Shown: one piece after another, positions 53,660-60,895 of the stretch
How positions within the stretch are numbered: position 1 is the first letter of the stretch
Layout of the letters: each line of letters starts with the position of its first letter
Assembly: GCF_019443745.1 (NCBI RefSeq)
Contig: NZ_CP050948.1
Location: forward strand, 3,600,001-3,664,000
DNA: 64,000 nucleotides
Origin: Iamia sp. SCSIO 61187
GTDB taxonomy: Bacteria > Actinomycetota > Acidimicrobiia > Acidimicrobiales > Iamiaceae
Direction: 5' to 3'
The notes under the pieces: model-generated
Databases searched by the model: none
Told to the model about the DNA's origin: nothing
The model's input: only the letters and a program-made list of their open reading frames with translations
Made by a program: the position numbers and the translations under genes

Positions 53660-53726
53660 GCTGGACGTCGACCTCCCTACGCCTTCCTGACGCCGTCAGA
53701 TCGTGGACAGCAGCCGGCAGCGTCCT

Positions 53727-53772
53727 CGTCACGCGCCGGACCACGACCCGTCACACATCTTGCATACAACAT
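53727..53772 (+). promoter_or_regulatory. Cluster promoter/operator C (Rieske oxygenase 1)
   Basis: Plus strand: box CGTCACGCGCCGGACCAC (53727-53744), exactly 18 bp, then CATACA (53763-53768) within the near-palindrome ATCTTGCATACAACAT (53757-53772). Reads toward the Rieske gene starting 13 nt later. The box is the most degenerate of the four (ACCAC for AAACC). Confidence 0.65.
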
Positions 53773-53784
53773 TCGGACGCCGCC

Positions 53785-55083
53785 ATGGACGCCCGTAGGA
53801 GCCCACGCCAAGTGACCCAGACCGCCCCCCTCGCCCCCTCGGCGCTGGCCGCCGGCCGCCGGCTGGTGGCCGATGCCGACGCCTGCGACGATCCCATCGC
53901 CACCGCCCGCCTCCTCCCCCGCGCCGCCTACGTCGACCCCGACGTCTTCGCCTTCGAGAAGGAGGCAATCTTCGGTCGGGAGTGGCTCTGCATCGCCCAC
54001 ACCTCAGAGGTGCCCGAGCCCGGAGACACCCTCGCCCTCCAGGTGATGGACGAGCCGGTGCTCGTGGTGCGCGACGCGGGCGGACAGGTCAACGTGCTGT
54101 CGGGCATCTGCCAGCACCGGGGCCACCCCATCTTCGACGGCCTGGGCGCCCTGCCCGACGACAGCCCGTGCTTCAAGGCCAAGCGCTTCACCTGCCCGTA
54201 CCACAGCTGGGTGTTCGGCCTCGACGGGCGCCTGCTGGCGGCCCCGGAGATGCAGGCCACGGTGCCGGTCGAGCAGCTGCGCCGCACGGTCGCCCTCCCG
54301 TCCATCCGCACCGAGGTCTTCCACGGTCTGGTGTTCGTCTGCTTCGACGACGATGCGCCGTCGCTCGCGCCGACGCTCGCCCGCCTCGACGAGGAGCTGG
54401 CCACGTTCGGGCTCGACGAGCTCGTCGCCATGCCCGCGTCCACCCGCACCGGCCTGCGATGGAACTGGAAGCTGCACCACGACAACGCCCTCGAGCCGTA
54501 CCACACCTCGTTCGTGCACAAGGGCGTGCACGAGGCGGCCCCGGCGGCCAACGCCCGCTTCTACGACTTCACCCCCGGTGAGGGGGCGGTGATGCACCCC
54601 ACCTACCTCACCTCCGAGGACGTCAGCCTGGCCACCACCTCCGGAGAGCGCCTCACCGCGCCGATCCCGGGCCTCACCGACGACCAGCGCCGGCGGGTCA
54701 TGTTCGCCTCGGTCCCCCCGCTCCTGTTCGCCATCCTCCAGCCGACCCTCGTCTCGTTGTCCTTCGTCCTGCCGGTCGGACCCGACGAGATGGCCCTGCG
54801 GCGGGTCGACCTCTACCCCAAGGCGGCGGTGGAGGAAGAGGGCTTCGAGGAGGCCTACGCCCTCCAACGGGAGCGCAAGAAGGTCGCCATCATGCAGGAC
54901 CAGGAGACCCTCCTCGCCCTCCAACGGGGCTACCGGTCGCGCTACGCGCCCCGAGGACCGCTGTCGCACCTGGAGGCCGTCATCCCCCAGATGAACAGCT
55001 GGCTCCTGGATCGCTACCGGGCCGCGGTCGCAGCCGCCGACGCCGGCCCCGAGGTGGCCGTCGAGGTCCCGCGTGCCCGCTGA
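53785..55083 (+). CDS. Rieske non-heme iron oxygenase, alpha subunit 1
   Basis: The 432-aa protein has a Rieske [2Fe-2S] domain (C109-x-H111 in CQHRGHP and C137-x2-H140 in CPYHSW). The catalytic START-like domain carries the mononuclear iron histidines H240 and H245 in NALEPYHTSFVHKGVH. Such enzymes hydroxylate or N/O-demethylate small rings or amines using electrons from a ferredoxin/reductase, for which no gene is seen in the window. ATG 53785 or GTG 53812 could be the start; the second is nearer the usual N-terminus. The beta-like gene overlaps the 3' end by 11 nt. A paralogue lies at 57424. Confidence 0.92.
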   Translation: MDARRSPRQVTQTAPLAPSALAAGRRLVADADACDDPIATARLLPRAAYVDPDVFAFEKEAIFGREWLCIAHTSEVPEPGDTLALQVMDEPVLVVRDAGGQVNVLSGICQHRGHPIFDGLGALPDDSPCFKAKRFTCPYHSWVFGLDGRLLAAPEMQATVPVEQLRRTVALPSIRTEVFHGLVFVCFDDDAPSLAPTLARLDEELATFGLDELVAMPASTRTGLRWNWKLHHDNALEPYHTSFVHKGVHEAAPAANARFYDFTPGEGAVMHPTYLTSEDVSLATTSGERLTAPIPGLTDDQRRRVMFASVPPLLFAILQPTLVSLSFVLPVGPDEMALRRVDLYPKAAVEEEGFEEAYALQRERKKVAIMQDQETLLALQRGYRSRYAPRGPLSHLEAVIPQMNSWLLDRYRAAVAAADAGPEVAVEVPRAR

Positions 55084-55552
55084 CGCGGTGCTGCAGTCCC
55101 TCGTCGATCGCGTCGCCATCGAGGGCGTCATGGTCGCGTACCACCGGGCGTGCGACGCCCCGGAGGGGAAGGGCCCGCTCGTCGCCGCCCTCTTCACCGA
55201 GGACGGCCGCTGGGAGAGCGTGGGCCGCTTCGCCACCCCCGGGTGGGAGGCCGTGGGCCGCGAGGCGCTGGAGGCCAAGTTCGACCGCAACCACGAGCGG
55301 ATGCCGTACGCCCTCCACCACCTGACGGGCGGCCAGGTCGAGGTCGACGGCGACGCCGCCTCGGGCTGGTGGAGCTACTTCCAGCACTGCACCCACCGGG
55401 GGACGACGCCGCTCTGGATCGCCGGCGAGTACCACGTCGAGCTGCGGCGCCAGGGCGCGCGCTGGCTCATCGCCCAGATGCTGGTCGAGAACCACTTCAC
55501 CACCCCGTTCGACAAGGGGTGGGTCGAGGTCCCCCACGTCGCCACCCCCTGA
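55073..55552 (+). CDS. SnoaL/NTF2-like small subunit, partner of Rieske 1
   Basis: The 159-aa protein has an NTF2-like fold signature. An N-terminal helix (LQSLVDRVAIEGVMVAYHRACD) is followed by FTEDGRWE, FDRNHERMPYALHHLTG, GTTPLWIAGEYHVEL and a final NHFTTPFDKGWVE. Sharing a start/stop overlap with the Rieske alpha gene, it is most likely the beta subunit of the oxygenase. It is homologous to the 56861 protein (shared FDRNH, TxPLWxAG and GWVxxP). Confidence 0.82.
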   Translation: MPADAVLQSLVDRVAIEGVMVAYHRACDAPEGKGPLVAALFTEDGRWESVGRFATPGWEAVGREALEAKFDRNHERMPYALHHLTGGQVEVDGDAASGWWSYFQHCTHRGTTPLWIAGEYHVELRRQGARWLIAQMLVENHFTTPFDKGWVEVPHVATP

Positions 55553-56781
55553 TGGCGGCGGGGAACCTGCACGCCCTGCGCCACCGACCGCTCGCCGCCT
55601 ACCTGGCCGGGAACCTGGTCTCCAACTGCGGGACGTGGATCCAGAACATCGCCCTGGCGGTGCTGGTGTACCGGCTGACCGACGGCGACACCTTCTGGGT
55701 CGGCGTCGTCGGGTTCAGCCAGTTCGCCGCCTACGGGCTCCTCGCCCCGTGGAGTGGCCGGGCCGCCGACCGGTTCGACCGCCGCCACCTCGGCATGGCG
55801 GCCGGCGTCGCCAACGCCGCGATCGGCGCCGCCCTGGCCGCGGTGGCGGCGCTGGGGGCGGCGTCGGTGGCGGTCGTGTGCGTCCTCGCCCTCCTCGCCG
55901 GGACCGCCACCGCGTTCGCCACACCTGCGGTGAAGGCCCTGGTGACGGGGCTGGCGCCGCCGGAGGACGTCGGTCGCGCCATCGCCCTCGACTCGGCGTC
56001 GTACAACGTGGCGCGGGTCCTGGGCCCGCTGCTCGGTGCCGCCGTGGTGGCCGGCGTGGGCGTGCCGTGGGCGTTCGCCCTCAACGGAGCGGCCAGCCTG
56101 GGCCTGACGGTGGGTCTCCTCGCCGCCGGGCCCGTGCTCCGACCCCGGGCCCGGCCGTCTGCCTCCTCGGCTTCCGCCACCGCCAGCCTCGCCGAGGCGG
56201 TGAGGGTGGTGCGGGCCGATCCCCTCCTCCTCTCGGCCTTCGCCGTCGTGGCGGCGGTGTCGACCGCGTCCGACGCCGTGACCACCCTGGGACCGGAGCT
56301 CTCGGTCGACGTCTACGGGCGGTCCGACACCTTCGCCGGCGTCCTGGTCGGCGCCTTCGGGCTCGGGGCGATCGTGTCCGTGCTGACCTTGTCGCCCGCC
56401 CTGCGGACGACCCCGGGGCGGCTCGTCGGACGGTGCTCGGTGATGGCGGCCGGGCTGCTCGTCCTCGCCCTCGCCCGGGGAGACGCCCTCGGGCTGGCGG
56501 CCCTGGTGGTGGCCGGGGGCGGCTACCTGGCGGGGAACACAGAGGCGAGCACCTCGATCCAGCTCGGCGTGGACGATGCCGATCGCGGCCGCATCTCGGC
56601 CCTGTGGAGCATCGCCTTCCTCGGGCTCCGGCCCGTCTCGTCGCTGGTGCTGGGGACCACCGCCTCGGTGGCCGGAGCCCGCGTGGCGGCCGCGGTGGCC
56701 ACCGTCCCGCTGGCCCTGACGGTGATCGCCCTGGTCCGCCTGGCGCGGCGCCGGGCGACGGCACCCGTCGCGGCCATCTGA
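55552..56781 (+). CDS. MFS transporter
   Basis: The 409-aa protein has about 12 hydrophobic helices. The loop between helices 2 and 3 reads GRAADRFDRRH, the MFS motif A, and PAVKALVTGLAPPEDVGRAIALDSASYNVARVLGPLLGA near residue 125 is typical of the MFS_3/enterobactin-exporter-like subgroup. Its ATG shares one base with the preceding stop (TGATG), so it belongs to the Rieske operon. It could import the oxygenase substrate or export a product. Confidence 0.9.
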   Translation: MAAGNLHALRHRPLAAYLAGNLVSNCGTWIQNIALAVLVYRLTDGDTFWVGVVGFSQFAAYGLLAPWSGRAADRFDRRHLGMAAGVANAAIGAALAAVAALGAASVAVVCVLALLAGTATAFATPAVKALVTGLAPPEDVGRAIALDSASYNVARVLGPLLGAAVVAGVGVPWAFALNGAASLGLTVGLLAAGPVLRPRARPSASSASATASLAEAVRVVRADPLLLSAFAVVAAVSTASDAVTTLGPELSVDVYGRSDTFAGVLVGAFGLGAIVSVLTLSPALRTTPGRLVGRCSVMAAGLLVLALARGDALGLAALVVAGGGYLAGNTEASTSIQLGVDDADRGRISALWSIAFLGLRPVSSLVLGTTASVAGARVAAAVATVPLALTVIALVRLARRRATAPVAAI

Positions 56782-56817
56782 GGCCGCCGGGACCCAGGTC
56801 GGAGCGGCCGCGACAGC

Positions 56818-56843
56818 CCGGGCGCGGGTGGATGCCCGCCCGG
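56818..56843. terminator. Hairpin between convergent MFS and SnoaL genes
   Basis: 7-bp stem CCGGGCG/CGCCCGG with a 12-nt loop in the 79-nt gap between convergent stops at 56781 and 56861. Confidence 0.5.
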
Positions 56844-56860
56844 CGCACCAGGCGGTCCGG

Positions 56861-57427
56861 TCAGCCCGTCGTGTCGTAGGCCGGCTCGTCGACCCAGCCG
56901 GTCGTGAACCGGGTGGAGAAGAAGGTCGCCACCCGCAGGTGGCTGAGCTTCCAGACCCCGTCCTCGACGGCGAGGTCGTTGACGTAGTGGCCGGCCGTCC
57001 AGAGCGGCACGGTGCCCTGGAAGGTGCAGGGCTCGAAGTAGTACCAGCGGGCGGTGGCCGTGCCGGCCTCCAGGTCGAGCCGGTCGATGCGGGGGTTGGT
57101 GAGGAAGTGGATCGAGAACGGCAGCCGGGTGTGGTTGCGGTCGAACTTCTTCACCAGGGCCTCGGTGCCCTGGGCGGCCCAGGCGCCGTGGTCCTCGACC
57201 CGGTCGACCGCCTCCCAGATCCCGTCCCGGGTGAAGGCGGCGGCGACCGCCGCCCCCTTGCCGGTCGGGGAGTCGCAGGCGCACATGTAGCGCACCATGG
57301 CGGCTTCGATGCCGGCGCGCGCCTCCAGCTCGGCCGCCCGCCCCTCGACGGCGGCGATCCGGTCCTCGAGGGCGGCGACGGTGGCGGCGAGATCGCCCGG
57401 GGCGGGGCGGCGGACGTCGTCGGTCAT
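56861..57427 (-). CDS. SnoaL/NTF2-like small subunit, partner of Rieske 2
   Basis: The 188-aa protein has an N-terminal coiled-coil helix (VAALEDRIAAVEGRAAELEARAG) that the 55073 paralogue lacks. The NTF2-like domain includes YMCACDSPTGKG, FTRDGIWEAV, KKFDRNHTRLPFSIHFLTN, GTVPLWTAGHYVNDL and TRFTTGWVDEP. Its ATG overlaps the Rieske alpha stop by 4 nt. Probable beta subunit. The added helix could mediate a different oligomer. Confidence 0.8.
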   Translation of the reverse strand: MTDDVRRPAPGDLAATVAALEDRIAAVEGRAAELEARAGIEAAMVRYMCACDSPTGKGAAVAAAFTRDGIWEAVDRVEDHGAWAAQGTEALVKKFDRNHTRLPFSIHFLTNPRIDRLDLEAGTATARWYYFEPCTFQGTVPLWTAGHYVNDLAVEDGVWKLSHLRVATFFSTRFTTGWVDEPAYDTTG

Positions 57428-58659
57428 GACCGCACCGCCACCGGCCGGCCCGCCTCCAGTGCCGCCCGGTAGCGGGGCACCAGCCACTCGTGGAGCTGGT
57501 GGACCGTCTCCTCCAGCGCCGCCAACCGGCCGCGGGGGGCGAACGACGACCCGTAGCCGCGCTGGACGGCGCTCGCCGTCGCGCGGTCCTGCTCGACGGC
57601 GAGCCCCTTCTTCTCCCGCTGCTCGGCGTAGATGGCGTCGAAGGCCGGGTGCTCGACGGCCGCCCGGGGGTACAGGTTGATCCGTCGGACGGTCACCGAG
57701 CCGGCGGCCTGCGGCAGGATCAACGACATGTCGAGCATGGTCGGCGACTGGATGAGGAACAGGGTGGGGGGCACCGACGAGAACATGATGCGGCGGCGTT
57801 GGTCGGCGTCGAGCCCGTCGATCGCCGGCAGCTCGACCTGCCCCGAGAAGGTGTTCAGCGAGGCGTCCTCGCTCACCAGGTAGGTCGGGTGCCAGATCAT
57901 CCCCTGCCCGGGCGCGAACGGCAGGAAGCGGGCCAGCTCCGCCGGGGCCTCGCCGTGGACGTCGGCGTGGACGTAGGACGTGTGGTACGGCTCGAGCGCG
58001 TTCTCGTGGTGCACCTTCCAGTTCCACGGCAGGTCGACCCGATCGATCGGCGGCATGGCCACCAGGTCCTCGGACCGGTAGGCCTCGAGGTCGGCGCCCA
58101 GGGCGGCGAGGCTCGGGGCGAGCGGTGCGGCGTCGTCGTCGAAGGTCACGAAGATCATCCCGTGGAACACCTCCGAGCGGACCTCGGGCAGGCGGACCTC
58201 CTCCTTCAGGTGCGCCACCGGGGTGGTCGCGTGCATCTGCGGGGCGGCGAGGAGCTCACCGCCGAGGCCGTAGACCCAGTGGTGGTAGGGACAGGTGAAG
58301 CGGGTGGCGGCGCACACGTCCTCGGGCGGGGTCCCCAGCCCGTCGAAGATGGGGTGCCCCCGGTGCTGGCACACGGCGGACAGGACCCGCACCACGCCGG
58401 CGGCGTCCCGCACGACGATGAGGGGCTCGCCGACGACGGTGATGGTGAAGAAGCGCCCGGCCTCCGGCACCTGCCCGACGTGGCCGACGCACAGCCACTC
58501 CCGCCGGAAGAGCGCCTCGACCTCGAAGGCGAAGAAGTCCTCCGAGGTGTAGGCCGCCCCGGGCAAGATGGCGGCATCGGCGAGCGGCAGCAGGCAGTCG
58601 TCCATGGCGGCGACCACCTCGGCGGCATGCTCCCGGACCGCGGCGCTCAGCCGGGTCAC
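57424..58659 (-). CDS. Rieske non-heme iron oxygenase, alpha subunit 2
   Basis: The 411-aa paralogue of the 53785 gene has Rieske ligands C97-x-H99 (CQHRGHP) and C123-x2-H126 (CPYHHW), and mononuclear iron histidines H226 and H231 in NALEPYHTSYVHADVH. Both share PIFDGLG after the first cluster motif and AAPxMxAT after the second. GTG 58659 is chosen because it overlaps the preceding stop (GTGA); the frame stays open further upstream without family resemblance. It lies in an LLM - unknown - Rieske - SnoaL operon on the minus strand. The substrate presumably belongs to the same pathway as Rieske 1. Confidence 0.92.
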   Translation of the reverse strand: MTRLSAAVREHAAEVVAAMDDCLLPLADAAILPGAAYTSEDFFAFEVEALFRREWLCVGHVGQVPEAGRFFTITVVGEPLIVVRDAAGVVRVLSAVCQHRGHPIFDGLGTPPEDVCAATRFTCPYHHWVYGLGGELLAAPQMHATTPVAHLKEEVRLPEVRSEVFHGMIFVTFDDDAAPLAPSLAALGADLEAYRSEDLVAMPPIDRVDLPWNWKVHHENALEPYHTSYVHADVHGEAPAELARFLPFAPGQGMIWHPTYLVSEDASLNTFSGQVELPAIDGLDADQRRRIMFSSVPPTLFLIQSPTMLDMSLILPQAAGSVTVRRINLYPRAAVEHPAFDAIYAEQREKKGLAVEQDRATASAVQRGYGSSFAPRGRLAALEETVHQLHEWLVPRYRAALEAGRPVAVRS

Positions 58660-58985
58660 AGCCCCAGCTCCAGCTTGACCATCTCGTCCCGCGCCGTGCC
58701 CTCGATCACCAGCTCCAGCTGGCGGGCGTTGAGGGCGCCGTAGCCCTCGATCGCCCCGGTCGACGCGCCCTGCACCTGGAAGTCGTGGAGGGACGGGAAG
58801 TCGCAGGTCATGGTGATGTGGTGCAGGCCACCGAGGGCCGGAGCCCACACGGCGTAGGGCCGGAGCCCGGCGTCGACCAGCAACTGGTTCTTCTCCCGCT
58901 GGAGGGCGATGAAGGCGCCGGCGGTGCCGAAGTGGAGGTTGCGGTACACCCGGTGCTGGTGCAGCTGGGCGGGGATGTCGGTCAC
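58656..58985 (-). CDS. 109-aa protein of unknown family in oxygenase operon
   Basis: From GTG 58985 the product begins VTDIPAQLHQHRVYRNLHFG, continues with AFIALQREKNQLLVDAGLRPYAVWAP, ALGGLHHITMTCDFPSLHDFQ and ends LVIEGTARDEMVKLELGL. A beta-alpha-beta feel and the histidine pair in LHHI suggest a dimeric ferredoxin-like (NIPSNAP/EthD-like) fold, but I cannot assign it. It overlaps the LLM stop and the Rieske 2 start by 4 nt each, so it is translated with both. A third oxygenase component or product-handling protein is possible. Confidence 0.7.
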   Translation of the reverse strand: MTDIPAQLHQHRVYRNLHFGTAGAFIALQREKNQLLVDAGLRPYAVWAPALGGLHHITMTCDFPSLHDFQVQGASTGAIEGYGALNARQLELVIEGTARDEMVKLELGL

Positions 58986-59905
58986 GGGGCTCCTACGGGA
59001 GAGGGGTCGGAGGGGGCAGGTCGCGAGCCGGCGTCGGCGTCGGCGAGGTGGGCCACCGATCGGGCGAGCCAGGCCTGGCTGCTCGGGTCGACGGGCAAGA
59101 CGGTGAGTCGGTCGAACCCGAGTCGGGCCAGGTCCGCCACGGCACCGACGACGTCGTCGGGTGACCCGGCGAGGTGCAGGGCATCGGCCGGGTCGGCGCG
59201 GCCCCCGACCTCGAGGGTCACGCGGGCGGAGAAGGCGATCGCTCGCCCGGCGGCAGCGGCCACGGTCCGGGCGACGTCGATCCGATGGGCCAGCACCGCC
59301 AGGTCGGGCGGCCGCTCGCCGGGCCCGAGTCCGATCGGCGACAGGATCTCGAGCCGGTCCACGAGGGCGGCGGCCCGGCGCTGGAGGACGGGGCGGGCCG
59401 CCCCGACCACGAGCGGGACGGGGTGCGGCGTCGGCGCCCACGGCACGTCGACGTGGGCCTGCACGTGCCGGCCGGCGAAGTCGACCCGGCCGTCTCCGTC
59501 GAGCATGGCCCGGCACACCGCCGCCGCCTCGATGAGACGGTCCACCCGCGCCGCGGGCGGTCCCAGCGCGGCGCCGACGGCGGTGTGCTCGGGCTCGTAC
59601 CAGCCGGTCCCGAGCCCGAGCTCGGCCCGGCCACTCGAGATGCGGTCGAGGGTGGCCGCCGCCTGGGCGACCTCGGTCGGGTGCCGGCGGGTGACGTCGA
59701 GCACCGTCTGGGTCAGGACCACCCTCTCGGTCACCGCGGCCGCCGCTCCGAGGGCCACGAACGGGTGGTCGAAGGCCTGCTCCGGACCACCGGGAAGGGC
59801 GCAGAACAGGTGGTCGAGGACGCGGACCCCGGCGAACCCGGCGGCCTCGGCGGCCACCGCCTCAGCCGCGGGGTCGCCCCCGAGAGCGGGGCCGAGGATC
59901 TGCAC
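58982..59905 (-). CDS. LLM-class flavin-dependent monooxygenase-like protein
   Basis: The 307-aa protein begins VQILGPALGGDPAAEAVAAEAAGFAGVRVLDHLF. It has RVVLTQTVLDVTRRHPTEVAQAAATLDRISSGRAELGLGTGWYEPEH near residues 60-105 and VPLVVGAARPVLQRRAAALVDRLEIL near 160. These are the luciferase-like barrel and cofactor segments; GTGWYExEH is common in F420- and FMN-dependent members. GTG 59905 is preceded by GGAAGGA. First gene of the minus-strand operon and directly behind promoter D. LLM monooxygenases include ring-opening enzymes of N-heterocycles (RutA-like), a possible role here. Confidence 0.85.
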   Translation of the reverse strand: MQILGPALGGDPAAEAVAAEAAGFAGVRVLDHLFCALPGGPEQAFDHPFVALGAAAAVTERVVLTQTVLDVTRRHPTEVAQAAATLDRISSGRAELGLGTGWYEPEHTAVGAALGPPAARVDRLIEAAAVCRAMLDGDGRVDFAGRHVQAHVDVPWAPTPHPVPLVVGAARPVLQRRAAALVDRLEILSPIGLGPGERPPDLAVLAHRIDVARTVAAAAGRAIAFSARVTLEVGGRADPADALHLAGSPDDVVGAVADLARLGFDRLTVLPVDPSSQAWLARSVAHLADADAGSRPAPSDPSPVGAP

Positions 59906-59940
59906 GGGGATGGGTCCTTCCGGAGGAGCAGGGGTTCGGG

Positions 59941-59986
59941 ATGTTGTATACGAGCCATCGGTCGGCATGGTTTCGTCCGTGTTACG
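59941..59986 (-). promoter_or_regulatory. Cluster promoter/operator D (LLM-Rieske 2 operon)
   Basis: Minus strand: box CGTAACACGGACGAAACC (59986-59969), exactly 18 bp, then TATACA (59950-59945) in CTCGTATACAACAT. The operator ends 35 nt before the LLM start codon. Confidence 0.7.
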
Positions 59987-60037
59987 GATGCGGTCGCCCA
60001 CCCAGGTCAGGTGGCGTGAAGGTGATCGAGTTGGACC

Positions 60038-60083
60038 CGTAACGCGCGGGAAACCGATGCGTGGCCGGACTCGTATACAAGAT
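60038..60083 (+). promoter_or_regulatory. Cluster promoter/operator E (ABC-molybdoenzyme operon)
   Basis: Plus strand: box CGTAACGCGCGGGAAACC (60038-60055), exactly 18 bp, then TATACA (60074-60079) in CTCGTATACAAGAT. The ATPase ATG is 5 nt past the operator, so the mRNA is likely leaderless or nearly so. Confidence 0.7.
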
Positions 60084-60088
60084 GCGAG

Positions 60089-60895
60089 ATGCCTTCCTCC
60101 TCCCTCTCCCTCGACGAGGCGGAGGCTGACGCCTCGGCCTTCGAACGGCCGGCGGGCGACAGCCCACCCATCCTCCGCTTCGAGCAGACGTCCAAGGTCT
60201 TCCCCGACGGCACCGAGGCGGTCGTCGGCGCCGACCTGGCCGTCCACCCCGGGGAGCTGGTCTCCATCGTGGGCCCGTCGGGCTGCGGCAAGAGCACCCT
60301 GCTGCGCATCGCCGCCGGCCTCGACGACGCCACCGGCGGGACCGTCACCGTCGACCGGTCGAACGTCGGCTACGTCTTCCAGGACGCCAACCTTCTCCCC
60401 TGGCGGACGGTCCGGCGCAACGTCGAGCTCTTCCTCCAGCTCCGAGGCGTCCCGGCCGAGGAGCGCAGGGAGCGCGTCGACCGGGCCCTCATCACCGTCG
60501 GGCTCACCGACTTCGCCGACCACCACCCGAAGTCGTTGTCGGGGGGCATGCGCATGCGCGTGTCGCTGGCCCGCTCGCTGACCCTCGACCCCCCGCTCTT
60601 CTTGTTCGACGAGCCGTTCGGCGCGCTCGACGAGATCACCCGGGAGCGGCTGAACGACGAGCTGCTGTCGCTGTTCACGGCGCGCAGCTTCGGCGGGCTC
60701 TTCGTGACCCACTCCGTCTACGAGGCCGTCTTCCTCTCGACCCACGTGGCGGTGATGTCCGCCCGGCCGGGCCGCATCGTCGAGATCGTGGACGTGCCCT
60801 TCGACTACCCGCGCCGCCCCGAGCTGCGCCACCAGCCCGAGTTCGCCCGCATCACCGGCCGGGTGTCCGAGATCCTGAGGAGCGTCCACCGATGA
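60089..60895 (+). CDS. ABC transporter ATPase, NitT/TauT type
   Basis: The 268-aa protein has Walker A GPSGCGKST (62-70), Q-loop FQDANLLPW near 97, signature LSGGM (150-154), Walker B LFLFDEP (170-176), and H-loop FVTHSVYEAVFLS near 205. The FQDxxLLPW and THSVxEAVFL segments are characteristic of NitT/TauT importers. The first 28 residues are a variable Ser/Ala/Glu-rich tail. The permease gene starts within its stop codon. It should energise import with the 60892 permease and, by shared promoter type, the 52408 binding protein. Confidence 0.95.
   Translation: MPSSSLSLDEAEADASAFERPAGDSPPILRFEQTSKVFPDGTEAVVGADLAVHPGELVSIVGPSGCGKSTLLRIAAGLDDATGGTVTVDRSNVGYVFQDANLLPWRTVRRNVELFLQLRGVPAEERRERVDRALITVGLTDFADHHPKSLSGGMRMRVSLARSLTLDPPLFLFDEPFGALDEITRERLNDELLSLFTARSFGGLFVTHSVYEAVFLSTHVAVMSARPGRIVEIVDVPFDYPRRPELRHQPEFARITGRVSEILRSVHR

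Noticed and set aside
53560-60088. CRISPR-like repeats from the recurring TTGTATAC/GAAACC elements
   Set aside because: Only four copies, in two divergent promoters, in both orientations, with no regular spacing. Promoter/operator sites explain them.
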